41,652 bases of DNA. Origin: Ruminococcus sp. AF41-9. Lineage in GTDB: Bacteria > Bacillota > Clostridia > Lachnospirales > Lachnospiraceae. Shown here one piece after another: positions 25,321-33,734 of the stretch (position 1 is the first letter of the stretch; each line of letters starts with the position of its first letter). The position numbers were made by a program, and so were the translations under genes. The notes beneath the pieces are model-generated. The model was not told the DNA's origin and ran no database searches. It saw nothing but the letters and a program-made list of their open reading frames with translations. The DNA lies in contig NZ_QUDO01000034.1 in NCBI RefSeq assembly GCF_003477525.1, forward strand, positions 1 to 41,652. The letters run 5' to 3'.

Positions 25321-28092
25321 CTATCCCCGTTTCACAATCAGTTTCATCTGAACCATTCCAATCCGGGTATCTACTGTCAGTGTGTAGGTATGTCCTGCCA
25401 GAAGAACAGCCTTATCTGTCTGCATTGCCTTTGTCTCCGCTTCCGGATCATTGTCTTCTATTATAAACCTTCTGAATCCCTTTAATCTTACTCCTGCACC
25501 GCCTGCAGCCAATTGATCCTCCTCATATCCATATACATAGATATCAAGTGGGTCAACCATATCTCCAAGTGTAAGATTTTTCATTCCGATCAGTTCCACT
25601 TCGCCCAAACCATAGCAGCTGCGGTTATATTTTCCGTCAAATCCACACGCATTCATCACTCCCATCACGTTCGGACAGCAGGAAATCTCTTTTACCGTCA
25701 GCCTGCATTTGATCTTATTGAGTGTCAGTTCTGCCAGCTGATCGCCTGTTTTTTCGATTTCTTCCAGGCTTTTCTTTACTTCTTCTGTTTTCTTTTTAAG
25801 GTTATCCTGTGCGGTCTTCACCTTTCCTAAATTTGGTGCTGTTTTTTTAGTTAAACTCTGTATCTCGCGCAGCACCTTCCTGTCTGACATCTTCTTTCTA
25901 TCCTTTGGATTCAGATTTCTGAGTTTCTGTTCCTGCTCCTTAAGACTGAGTGTTGCAGAGAGAGCCTCCTTTAAATCTGCTCTCCACTGATCAACTCCTG
26001 CAAAAATTTTCTCACAGAAATCCGATTCCATATATTTTTCAGCCCCCAGAAAACTTCTGAGATCATCATTTAACTCCTGAGACATTTCAATAATTCCAGG
26101 CACAGGTATTCTCGCAGACGGAACACCGTATAAATATCTTTCCATCTGTTCTTTCTGTCTGTTCAGTTCACCGTTGAGTACCTTTCCACATTCTCCGGCA
26201 ATATCCTCAATCTCTTTTTCCAGCTCCTCAAATTCCTCAAAGCTCTTCTGTATTTTTCTCTTTCTGTTTGATTTCCTGAAAATCTTTAAGACTATCACAA
26301 CCAGCACCAGAGCTCCTGCTGCTTCAAGTAATTTTTTCTGCATACGCACTGCTCCGAGGTCTGTTATCTTTCCCTTAATACCAACTACTGCCGTCATTCC
26401 GGAAGTGTCCTCCAGATCCATACTGAATTCCACATCGCTTGCCTTTTCAGCAGTAATATAGACATATCCGTCACGCTGCTCACAGGTTACAGGATTGGCT
26501 CCATTGATCTGCGCAATGCCCTGAATTTTTACCTCTTCTCCCTCCGGGTCTTTCCACAGTTTACTTTCTTTGACAGCGAACTGATAACCTCCCTCTTTCG
26601 TTTTTTCCGCTTCAAACGTACCATCTGTAATATCCGTAGTTACCGGTGCGGACTTCGTAAGAGCGATCCCGCCGATTGTGTAATTCAGATCTATAACATC
26701 CTCGTATCCAAGATTGATATTATAACTGTAACTGCCATATCCGCTCACTCCAAAAGGCTTGCTGACAGCCATCCCTTCTTTTACATCCATGTCGATCGGC
26801 ATGGTATTGACTGTACCGTCTTCACCTGTATAATTCAATGTCACCGTAACATCCGCCATGGCATCCAGAGAGACTTCTTTTCCATTTTCATCATAAAAAT
26901 GAACTCTCAGTCTGTACTGGTCTGCTACTGTTGCATCCTCATCTGTGCTGACCGGAATTAGTTCTGCGGAGGCAGAGAGATCTGCATAATAAGTAATGGT
27001 TCCGTACACCTGTGACAGGTCATCATTCTTCACTCTGAACCACCACTCACCTGGTTTCGGATCATCATATGTAAAAAATGTTCCATCCACTTCATACCAG
27101 CTGTGTTCTCCGGAATCGCCCTGAACACCGATCTCCGTATCTGTATTCATATTGACATAGATATTCATTTTTTTGATACCAAGAGATGGCACATAAAAGG
27201 TTGTTGTCCCTGTAGAATCCAGATTCAGTTCACGATATCTCATGTTATTCTGCATGGCATAGAATACCTGGGTAAACGTTGGCAGTAAGGAAGAAATTTC
27301 AGAAGCCTCCACTTTTGAAAACCTGCTTCCGGTATAATCTTCTTCATCGGAAAAATAGTTTACGAGTTTTTTCAGATATTTTTCATCATTACGATCCTGC
27401 TGTAAATAAACACAGTACAGAGGAATATTCATTTCCTTCAGCTTCTGTGCCATCTTTTTTGTCTTTTTATTTGCCTTCTTTGTATAGTCTTCTTCCTGCG
27501 CAAAATTTTCATTGATACCATCGCTGAACAGCACGACAATCCTCTGTCTCGAAGAGTCCTGTCCATCATACATTTTTATCGCTGTTTCCAGAGCGTTTCC
27601 TATGTTTGTATCTATATTATTCTCATCCTGTGCAGTCATATTAAGCGCATTCAGCACCTCTTTACAGCCGTCTTCTGTCTCCATTGAGGTCAGACCTTTT
27701 GTATAATCTTCATACACATGATCTGCAAAATATACCACTCCTATCTTAATGTCTGATCCTACTGCAAGATTCGAGATGCCTCTGAATGCTTTATTTCTGG
27801 CATCCTGCTGACTCCACACAGAACGACTGTTATCAATCAGATAGATCACATCATAACCGTTCTGATTAAGATTGTCCGGCTGCACGATTTCGCTCTGTAG
27901 ATTTACATCCTCTGCTTCCGGAGTCTGGGCATCTGTATTTGTCATATCTGTTTCCGCTGCATCTGCTGCATCTGACGCATATACAGCTGACACAGGAAAA
28001 CTGCATACACAAATTGCTGCCAGAACTGGCAGCAATCTGCTGTATACTTTCTTTTTACCGCGAATAAAAATGTTACTTCTTCTGTGTTCCAT
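25321..28092 (-). CDS. Secreted/membrane vWA-domain protein with cytoplasmic coiled coil
   Basis: A 923-aa protein with a signal peptide (basic start, hydrophobic core at about 17-36, cleavage after AVYA near 39). An extracellular von Willebrand A domain at about 80-270 carries an intact metal site: DNSRS at 87-91, a Thr in NIDTNIG and LFSDGINE. About 300 residues of beta-rich, Ig-like extracellular domains follow. One transmembrane helix spans about 587-603, with a basic stop (RKSNRKRKIQK). A cytoplasmic part of about 300 residues has coiled coils and a terminal domain. The topology suits a surface receptor that senses a ligand through vWA and signals to the cytoplasmic GTPase encoded next. 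It is the first gene of the locus, with a GGAGG site 8 bases before ATG and a promoter at 28127-28155. Confidence 0.85.
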   Translation of the reverse strand: MEHRRSNIFIRGKKKVYSRLLPVLAAICVCSFPVSAVYASDAADAAETDMTNTDAQTPEAEDVNLQSEIVQPDNLNQNGYDVIYLIDNSRSVWSQQDARNKAFRGISNLAVGSDIKIGVVYFADHVYEDYTKGLTSMETEDGCKEVLNALNMTAQDENNIDTNIGNALETAIKMYDGQDSSRQRIVVLFSDGINENFAQEEDYTKKANKKTKKMAQKLKEMNIPLYCVYLQQDRNDEKYLKKLVNYFSDEEDYTGSRFSKVEASEISSLLPTFTQVFYAMQNNMRYRELNLDSTGTTTFYVPSLGIKKMNIYVNMNTDTEIGVQGDSGEHSWYEVDGTFFTYDDPKPGEWWFRVKNDDLSQVYGTITYYADLSASAELIPVSTDEDATVADQYRLRVHFYDENGKEVSLDAMADVTVTLNYTGEDGTVNTMPIDMDVKEGMAVSKPFGVSGYGSYSYNINLGYEDVIDLNYTIGGIALTKSAPVTTDITDGTFEAEKTKEGGYQFAVKESKLWKDPEGEEVKIQGIAQINGANPVTCEQRDGYVYITAEKASDVEFSMDLEDTSGMTAVVGIKGKITDLGAVRMQKKLLEAAGALVLVVIVLKIFRKSNRKRKIQKSFEEFEELEKEIEDIAGECGKVLNGELNRQKEQMERYLYGVPSARIPVPGIIEMSQELNDDLRSFLGAEKYMESDFCEKIFAGVDQWRADLKEALSATLSLKEQEQKLRNLNPKDRKKMSDRKVLREIQSLTKKTAPNLGKVKTAQDNLKKKTEEVKKSLEEIEKTGDQLAELTLNKIKCRLTVKEISCCPNVMGVMNACGFDGKYNRSCYGLGEVELIGMKNLTLGDMVDPLDIYVYGYEEDQLAAGGAGVRLKGFRRFIIEDNDPEAETKAMQTDKAVLLAGHTYTLTVDTRIGMVQMKLIVKRG

Positions 28093-28126
28093 AATCCTTC
28101 CTCCCTCGTATGTAATAACTGTCCTT

Positions 28127-28155
28127 ATTTTACCAATTTATTGCATATTTAACAA
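28127..28155 (-). promoter_or_regulatory. Promoter of the signalling locus
   Basis: On the minus strand TTGTTA (28150-28155) and TAAAAT (28127-28132) are 17 bases apart, about 35 bases before the start of the vWA gene. It is the best candidate for transcription of the whole downstream run. Confidence 0.55.
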
Positions 28156-28191
28156 TAAATCCGCCCTATAATTTGAAATTTTTATAAAAAA

Positions 28192-28226
28192 TTGTGCTAC
28201 TATCCACTCCGTGCTCAGTAGCACAA
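28192..28226 (-). terminator. Rho-independent terminator after the GH3 gene
   Basis: Perfect 10-bp arms (28192-28201 and 28217-28226) enclose a 15-base loop and are followed, on the minus strand, by TTTTTTATAAAAATTT. It lies 20 bases after the GH3 stop and separates that gene from the signalling locus. Confidence 0.8.
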
Positions 28227-28246
28227 CTTCAATTCTTACAGGCAAA

Positions 28247-29833
28247 TCACAAAATCCCTGCTCTTTCTTTCACTTCCAAAATCCGCAAAACATGTTCATT
28301 AATCTGCTGTTCTGTAATCTCTCCCTGACTCACAGCATTCATAACTGCCATTACAGCCTCATTCAGGTCTTTTGGCTCGAGAAGCAGGTCGTTTCCCGCT
28401 TTGATTGCACGAACTGCTGCTTCTCCTCCTGTATAGTGTTCAGAAACAGCATTCATTTCCAGTGAATCGGTGATGATCAGACCGGTGAAATTCATTTCAT
28501 TTCTGAGAAGTTCTGTCACAACTTTTTCAGAAAGACTTGCCGGTGCCGTATTATCAATATTTTCAACAATCATGTGACCAACCATGACCAGATCTGTGCC
28601 AGCTTCGATTCCTTTTCTGAACACCTGCAATTCTTCGTTTTCTAACTGATCTCTGCTTTTGCTCACATAAGCAGTCGATGTATGTGTATCCTCATAGGTA
28701 TCCCCATGGCCCGGAAAATGCTTCAGTGTAGTGCAAACTCCGCCTTCGTGAAAGCCCCTCACCGCAGCATCAACAAGATTTCCTGCCTCTCTAAAATTAT
28801 TACTGTATGCTCTTTGTGCAATAACAGCGTTATTCGGGTTACTCCATACATCTGCGACCGGAGCAAAATTAAGATTAAATCCTAAATTATTCATATCGTT
28901 TGCAATGATTTTCGCATTACAGCTCGCTGTATTGATTCCGTTGTCCTTATATGAATACGGGGAGTCAACTTTTGTTGTTCCTACTGAATCCATGAGGCGG
29001 TTCACTTTACCACCTTCCTCATCCGTAGCAATAAATAAAGGAACTTTTGCATAAGATTTCGTATGACTGATCATGCTGGCAAGCTGTTCTTTGCTCAGCA
29101 TATTGGATTTGGAATAGACGATTCCTCCAACAGGGTATTTCTGCAATGCGGCTCTGGTGGCATCACTGGCTGCTGTTGCTGTGGTTACTCCGGTAATTGC
29201 TTCCGGTCTTACAAACATCATCTGATAGATCTTATCACTCAGACTCATTTCTGAAAAAATCTCTGAAGCTGTCTTTGTTACTGAGGAAGTCATCAGGTCA
29301 GAGGTTTTATCCGCGATCATTCTTCTTGATGGCTCATTGGTTTCTGCGTTAGTTTCTGTGGTGGTTCCTGTGGTAAATTCTGCATTTGTTTCTGTGGTGG
29401 TTCCTGTAGTGGTTCCTGTGGTGGTTTCCGCATTGGTCATCGTTTCACCTGATGCCGCAGTACTGTGAAATTCAACTTCCTGCGGTACTTCTGTTGTTGG
29501 TGTGTTCTGTCCGGATGTCTCTTGTGTACCGGATGTCTCCTGCGCAGCAGATGTTTCCTGTGTACCGGATGTCTCCTGCGTAGCAGATGTCTCCTGTGTA
29601 CGCTGCGGCACATTTCCTGTTTTAATTTTCTGAGTCTGCTGTACTTCAGCAGCAGAAGCTGTCAGAGTTTCTCTGGCATTTTTAACAGCTTCTGTCACAT
29701 TGTCTTTCAGATTTCCCCTGTCTTCACTCTCTGTCGGGTAAAATCTGATAAAAGCAGCCAGAAAAATAATCAGTAATACAAGAACTCCTGTTTCCATTCT
29801 CTTTCTTTTTCTTCTGTGTTTCATTCGTTTCAT
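28247..29833 (-). CDS. Membrane-anchored GH3 beta-N-acetylhexosaminidase (NagZ-like)
   Basis: The 528-aa enzyme removes N-acetylglucosamine from muropeptides or other glycans. It has a basic N-terminus, one signal-anchor helix at about 14-29, and a Thr/Glu/Gly/Ala-rich repetitive linker of about 90 residues. A GH3 barrel begins near residue 190 (ASEIFSEMSLSDKIYQM). Family motifs are LFIATDEEGGKVNRL, the acid/base loop KHFPGHGDTYEDTH (near 370) and the nucleophile Asp in IITDSLEMNAV (near 453). The GHGDT loop marks the NagZ type that uses a His-Asp acid/base. The domain is predicted outside the cell. It is a single-gene unit ending at the terminator at 28192-28226. The outside location suggests cell-wall turnover or dietary/host glycan use rather than cytoplasmic recycling. 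Confidence 0.92.
   Translation of the reverse strand: MKRMKHRRKRKRMETGVLVLLIIFLAAFIRFYPTESEDRGNLKDNVTEAVKNARETLTASAAEVQQTQKIKTGNVPQRTQETSATQETSGTQETSAAQETSGTQETSGQNTPTTEVPQEVEFHSTAASGETMTNAETTTGTTTGTTTETNAEFTTGTTTETNAETNEPSRRMIADKTSDLMTSSVTKTASEIFSEMSLSDKIYQMMFVRPEAITGVTTATAASDATRAALQKYPVGGIVYSKSNMLSKEQLASMISHTKSYAKVPLFIATDEEGGKVNRLMDSVGTTKVDSPYSYKDNGINTASCNAKIIANDMNNLGFNLNFAPVADVWSNPNNAVIAQRAYSNNFREAGNLVDAAVRGFHEGGVCTTLKHFPGHGDTYEDTHTSTAYVSKSRDQLENEELQVFRKGIEAGTDLVMVGHMIVENIDNTAPASLSEKVVTELLRNEMNFTGLIITDSLEMNAVSEHYTGGEAAVRAIKAGNDLLLEPKDLNEAVMAVMNAVSQGEITEQQINEHVLRILEVKERAGIL
29339..29440. repeat. Degenerate tandem repeats in the GH3 linker (Thr-rich)
   Basis: Imperfect short repeats of the GTGGTTCCTGT type encode a TTTGTTTETNAE-like linker of the GH3 protein. 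Such tracts can expand or contract by slippage. Edges are approximate. Confidence 0.6.
29515..29604. repeat. Tandem repeats in the GH3 linker (TQETSG-type)
   Basis: Units built around GGATGTCTCCTGCG/TGTA recur with a period of 18 bases (36-base higher-order unit) and encode repeated QETSGT/QETSAA motifs. Edges are approximate. Confidence 0.65.
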
Positions 29834-29960
29834 AGTTCATTCCTCCGTTAAATCTTTTTCTGATTGTAATATAGCACCCCCACTACTGTATTGGAATAAC
29901 GCTAGATTGTGCACATTATGGGTTTATTTGTCCTATTTATATCCTTACAATATATTCTGC

Positions 29961-30018
29961 AAAAAAAGACCAGCATGACAGTCTTTTTATTTTTACTGTT
30001 CATACTGGTCTTTTTTTA
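29961..30018 (-). terminator. Strong rho-independent terminator after the DHH gene
   Basis: The inverted repeat around GACCAGYATG plus ACAGT has A-runs and T-runs on both sides, so it can act in both directions. It begins at the stop codon of the DHH phosphoesterase gene. Confidence 0.85.
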
Positions 30019-31029
30019 TTTCTGTTTTCTGGCACGTAACTCTTCTACTCTGTCCAGAATCCGGTTTTTCAGTTCTTCTACATTGTCCGTTTTATATTTT
30101 AATCCTGCTGCCGAAATATGTCCGCCACCGCCAAAAGGCTGAAGCAGTTCATTCACATTCACCCATTTTCCGTCTGAACGGAAAGAACATCTCCATACAT
30201 TTTTGTCTTCTTCATACATCGTAAATCCAAGTTCAATATCATCACAGTCTCGCAGAATCGTACTGACACAGTGGATATCCTCATAGATGATTTTTTTCTC
30301 CGTATGTTCTCTGGCATCCATGATCACATATGCGACTTTTCCTTCCATTGCACGTCTGGCACTGCGGATAATATCTGCTCTTTTATTCAGAGTATCTAAT
30401 GTGTCACTGTGCATGGTTTTCATAATTTCTCCATGGTCCACACCCATAGACATCAGATCCACCAGTGCCAGCAATGTACTTTTTTTCGCCCTTGCCATTC
30501 CACCGGTATCGTGAGCGATTCCAAGATAAATATAGTCTGCTGCTGTCGGATGTTCCTCTGCTTCTGCTGCTTTTCTCAGACATTGAGGATCAAGCATATG
30601 GTATACATTTTCCGCACAGGCTTCAGAAACCTCCGTCCAGTTTACATCACCATATCCTTCATTGGAAGCATGATGATCAACAACTATGCTCACTGTAGCG
30701 TTCTGATAATATTCCAGTCCGATCATACGCTCCAAGGTTGCATTATCACACACAATCACGCAGTACGGCTTTCCACCCATATCCGGTTTCTGAAAAGGAT
30801 TAAATATTTTATCTCTCAGAACCATCTTCTTTGGTCCACGCTCCAGAGTCTCAGCCAGATAAGGCAGCACTTTATACTGCGGATAATTTACATGAATATA
30901 ATGCGCAACACTCATCACGGACCCTGCCGCATCCCCATCCGGATTCAGATGCCCCAGAATCACTACAGTGTCGAGATCATGAGACTTCATCATTTCTTTA
31001 AATACAGAATCAAAATTAAACTTCATCAT
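30016..31029 (-). CDS. DHH/DHHA1 phosphoesterase (NrnA-like oligoribonuclease/pAp phosphatase)
   Basis: The 337-aa cytoplasmic protein matches NrnA-type nano-RNases that degrade short oligonucleotides and often pAp. The DHH domain shows ILGHLNPDGDAAGS near residue 24, VVCDNATLERMIG, the name-giving VDHHASNEGYGD near 118 and AHDTGG near 174. The C-terminal DHHA1 domain ends with FGGGGHISAAG near 300, which binds substrate. Length is normal (310-340 aa). A GGAGG site lies just before the ATG. It is 62 bases downstream of a calcineurin-like phosphoesterase gene on the same strand, so they are probably co-transcribed from the promoter at 31897-31926. NrnA and cyclic-dinucleotide DHH relatives are hard to separate by eye, but no GGDEF or PAS part is present. 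Confidence 0.88.
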   Translation of the reverse strand: MMKFNFDSVFKEMMKSHDLDTVVILGHLNPDGDAAGSVMSVAHYIHVNYPQYKVLPYLAETLERGPKKMVLRDKIFNPFQKPDMGGKPYCVIVCDNATLERMIGLEYYQNATVSIVVDHHASNEGYGDVNWTEVSEACAENVYHMLDPQCLRKAAEAEEHPTAADYIYLGIAHDTGGMARAKKSTLLALVDLMSMGVDHGEIMKTMHSDTLDTLNKRADIIRSARRAMEGKVAYVIMDAREHTEKKIIYEDIHCVSTILRDCDDIELGFTMYEEDKNVWRCSFRSDGKWVNVNELLQPFGGGGHISAAGLKYKTDNVEELKNRILDRVEELRARKQK

Positions 31030-31091
31030 TTGGTCCTCCTTTTTTTATAAGCAATCGGATAAAAATATCCGCTTCGCTGCCTGTCTGATTC

Positions 31092-31856
31092 TTAAAAAAC
31101 TACTTTTCCTGTCTCCATATCTATCACATCCAGATAAACCGCCCTGCATTTCTGCGGAAGTTCTTTATCCATATGCCAGTGCCCGAAATACCAGCATTTC
31201 AGATGAGATATCGTGCTGTCATTTACCCATTGCAGATAATTCTGTAACGGATATTCCTCCAGTGCACTGTGGCGTGCGCCCAGATAGGGGATCATATTTA
31301 ACGGGCAGGTATGGGTAATAATAAGATCGACCTGACAGCCACACTTTTCCAGATGTTCATTGCCATTTCTGAAATCTTCGTCTGTGGGAATTTCTTCCTC
31401 CCAGTAACTGACATTTAATTCCCTGTAGGCACGATCAATGCTGAACGCCCCGCCAAAGCAGAAAATCTTCTTCTGTTTTATTTCCAGGATTTCTCCTCTC
31501 AGAACATGGATGATACGGCTGCGGATTCTGTGAACTCTCGCTCCTCTCCACTCCTCTGTCGGATATTCATTTAATGCCCTGTGATTCTCATGATTTCCAT
31601 CTACATATACAAGATATGCGTTCTTCCTTTTCAGAAACTGATCCACGTCATTCAAAAAACATCTCTCATCATTATTATCCCTGAAAATAAACCCAAAGTC
31701 TCCGGCAACAAACAACATATCCCCTTCCAGCATCTTCTTTGCGATCATCACAAGTGCTGCTGTATCACCATGAAGATCCCCTGTGATCAGCAGTCTGCCT
31801 GTTTTTTCAATATCCTTCCTTTCATCTTCCATTTCTAGTTCATTTTTACTTTTCAT
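31092..31856 (-). CDS. Calcineurin-like metallophosphoesterase
   Basis: This 254-aa cytoplasmic protein has the five metallophosphoesterase motifs: GDLHGD near 26, GDFGF near 51, YVDGNHEN near 85, ITHTCPL near 178 and YFGHWHMD near 225. The substrate is unknown; relatives act on phosphoproteins, nucleotides or phosphodiesters. The first 15 residues are charged and may not be part of the fold. A GGAGGAGG site precedes the ATG. It is the promoter-proximal gene of a two-gene unit with the DHH phosphoesterase. Confidence 0.85.
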   Translation of the reverse strand: MKSKNELEMEDERKDIEKTGRLLITGDLHGDTAALVMIAKKMLEGDMLFVAGDFGFIFRDNNDERCFLNDVDQFLKRKNAYLVYVDGNHENHRALNEYPTEEWRGARVHRIRSRIIHVLRGEILEIKQKKIFCFGGAFSIDRAYRELNVSYWEEEIPTDEDFRNGNEHLEKCGCQVDLIITHTCPLNMIPYLGARHSALEEYPLQNYLQWVNDSTISHLKCWYFGHWHMDKELPQKCRAVYLDVIDMETGKVVF

Positions 31857-31896
31857 CTGCCTCCTCCTTTAATCCGTCTTCTCTGATTTCTTTTCT

Positions 31897-31926
31897 AGCA
31901 TATCACATTTTCCTCTGTTTTCACAA
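31897..31926 (-). promoter_or_regulatory. Promoter of the phosphoesterase-DHH pair
   Basis: On the minus strand TTGTGA (31921-31926) and TATGCT (31897-31902) are 18 bases apart, about 40 bases before the phosphoesterase start. Confidence 0.45.
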
Positions 31927-31949
31927 AAACGTCACTTTATGCTTTATAC

Positions 31950-31978
31950 TTGTCATCCAAGCCTTCCAATGCTAAAAT
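31950..31978 (+). promoter_or_regulatory. Promoter of the AAA-ATPase_like gene
   Basis: TTGTCA (31950-31955) and TAAAAT (31973-31978) are spaced by 17 bases and lie 58 bases before the ATG, divergent from the phosphoesterase promoter. Confidence 0.65.
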
Positions 31979-32036
31979 TAATAAAAAATAATCTTTAAAA
32001 TTATCATTCAGATTTTTGCAGAAAGGAGCATCTTTT

Positions 32037-33626
32037 ATGGGACGATTTGTAAATTCTGGAAACAGTGCTTTTCAAGTTGCACTGAATTCAGAAATCTATG
32101 TAGATAAGACCGGTTTGCTGGCATATACAAACAAGGTTATGGATACCACCGCGAAATTCATATGTAATAGTCGCCCTCGCAGATTCGGAAAATCTATTAC
32201 CGCCGATATGCTCACTGCATATTATTGTAAAAACTGCAACTCTGAAGAAATGTTCTCATCTCTGGAAATCAGCCAGATACCTGATTTCAGAAAATATCTG
32301 AATCAATATGATGTGATCCATCTGGACATTCAGTGGTGTATGGAACCTGCGGGTGGTCCGGAAAATGTAGTTTCTTACATTACCCAAAAAACAATTCAGG
32401 AATTAAAGAATTATTACCCTGAAACTTTACCTGAAACTATAAATTCTCTGCCCGAAGCCCTGTCCTGTATTAACACTGTTACCGGTCAAAAATTTGTGGT
32501 GATCATTGATGAATGGGACGTTTTAATCCGAGATGCTTCTACTGATCTGAAAGTTCAGGAGGAATACATTAATTTCCTTCGCGGCATGTTCAAGGGTTCT
32601 GAACCTACCAAATACATTCAACTGGCTTATCTCACCGGTATTCTTCCAATCAAGAAAATCAGAACGCAGTCAGCTCTGAATAATTTTGCGGAATTTACTA
32701 TGACTGACTCCAGAATTTTTTCCAGATATATCGGCTTTACGGAAGAAGAAGTGCAGATGCTCTGCCAGAAATACCATCGGGATTTCTCTAAAACCAAACA
32801 CTGGTATGATGGATATCTTCTTGAAGAATATCAGGTATATAATCCTAAAGCCGTAGTAGAATTGATGATCTGGAATAAATTCCAAAGCTACTGGTCAGAA
32901 ACCGGAACCTACGAAGCAATTGTTCCTCTGATCAATATGGATTTTGACGGACTGAAAACTGCCATTATAGAAATGCTATCCGGCAATTCTGTAGAAATCG
33001 ATCCTACGACTTTCCAGAATGACATGGTGAATTTTACCTGCAGAGATGATGTTCTTACCTGCCTGATCCATCTGGGTTATCTGGGTTATGATCAGGATAC
33101 TCATTCTACATTTGTTCCAAACGAAGAAATTCGTCAGGAACTTGCCAAAGCCGTTAAACGAAAGAAATGGAATGAATTTCTGACATTCCAACAGGAATCC
33201 TCAGAGCTGCTGGATGCCACTCTGGACATGGACGCAGACACTGTGGCCAAATCCATTGAAAAAATACACAATGAATACGCTTCAGCTATTCAGTACAACA
33301 ACGAAAACTCCCTCAGCAGCATTCTATCCATCGGTTATCTCAGCACTATGCGGTATTATTTTAAACCTATACGTGAATTTCCTGCAGGCAGAGGTTTTGC
33401 AGATTTCGTCTACCTTCCAAAGCCAGAATATTTCAGAGATTATCCTGTACTTGTTGTTGAGTTAAAATGGAATCAAAATGCTCAGACCGCAATCCGGCAG
33501 ATAAAAAACAGGCAGTACCCTGAGGCTGTTGCAAATTATGCTGACAATATTTTACTTGTTGGAATTTCTTATGATAAGAAGCAAAAAACGCATAATTGTG
33601 TAATCGAAAAATACTCTGAAAAATAA
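32037..33626 (+). CDS. AAA-ATPase_like / PD-(D/E)XK nuclease-like protein
   Basis: The 529-aa protein belongs to the abundant family in gut Clostridia and Bacteroidetes with an N-terminal AAA-ATPase_like domain and a C-terminal PD-(D/E)XK nuclease-like domain. It begins with the family-typical GRFVNSGNSAFQ and EIYVDKTGLL. The P-loop variant RPRRFGKS and VVIIDEWDVLI (Walker B) follow. The C-terminal nuclease core is GRGFADFVYLP then VVELKWNQNAQTAIRQI, giving D and E-x-K catalytic residues. The start at 32037 has an AAAGGAG site 8 bases before it; the frame opens 7 codons earlier. The function of the family is not established; mobility and defence roles have been suggested. It stands alone behind its own promoter, and the family is often multi-copy and strain-variable. 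Confidence 0.9.
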   Translation: MGRFVNSGNSAFQVALNSEIYVDKTGLLAYTNKVMDTTAKFICNSRPRRFGKSITADMLTAYYCKNCNSEEMFSSLEISQIPDFRKYLNQYDVIHLDIQWCMEPAGGPENVVSYITQKTIQELKNYYPETLPETINSLPEALSCINTVTGQKFVVIIDEWDVLIRDASTDLKVQEEYINFLRGMFKGSEPTKYIQLAYLTGILPIKKIRTQSALNNFAEFTMTDSRIFSRYIGFTEEEVQMLCQKYHRDFSKTKHWYDGYLLEEYQVYNPKAVVELMIWNKFQSYWSETGTYEAIVPLINMDFDGLKTAIIEMLSGNSVEIDPTTFQNDMVNFTCRDDVLTCLIHLGYLGYDQDTHSTFVPNEEIRQELAKAVKRKKWNEFLTFQQESSELLDATLDMDADTVAKSIEKIHNEYASAIQYNNENSLSSILSIGYLSTMRYYFKPIREFPAGRGFADFVYLPKPEYFRDYPVLVVELKWNQNAQTAIRQIKNRQYPEAVANYADNILLVGISYDKKQKTHNCVIEKYSEK

Positions 33627-33677
33627 TAAAGAGGCTGATTATCCTTTACAGAGAACATCTTACCGATTATCTATACG

Positions 33678-33724
33678 AGAAAAGAAAAGCAGGAATGGGA
33701 AGCTCTTGTAAGCTACCCCATTCC
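33678..33724 (-). terminator. Hairpin reading out of a decayed minus-strand frame, probable terminator
   Basis: GGAATGGG at 33692-33699 pairs with CCCATTCC at 33717-33724, with further AGCT pairing inside. On the minus strand it is followed by TGCTTTTCTTTTCT. It lies about 10 bases past a minus-strand stop codon at 33735-33737. It could also stop plus-strand transcripts of the AAA-ATPase_like gene, though the plus side lacks a T-run. Confidence 0.5.
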
Positions 33725-33734
33725 CACTCTCTGT

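Noticed and set aside
29339..29604. Repeats in the GH3 gene as a possible CRISPR array
   Set aside because: Units are short, imperfect, without unique spacers, and stay in frame as a Thr/Glu-rich linker.
30409..31050. 213-codon plus-strand open frame
   Set aside because: It is antisense to the DHH phosphoesterase gene, which has all family motifs.
31030..31091. CGGATA/TATCCG hairpin between the phosphoesterase and DHH genes as a terminator
   Set aside because: The stem is only 6 bp and no T-run follows, so the two genes are more likely co-transcribed.
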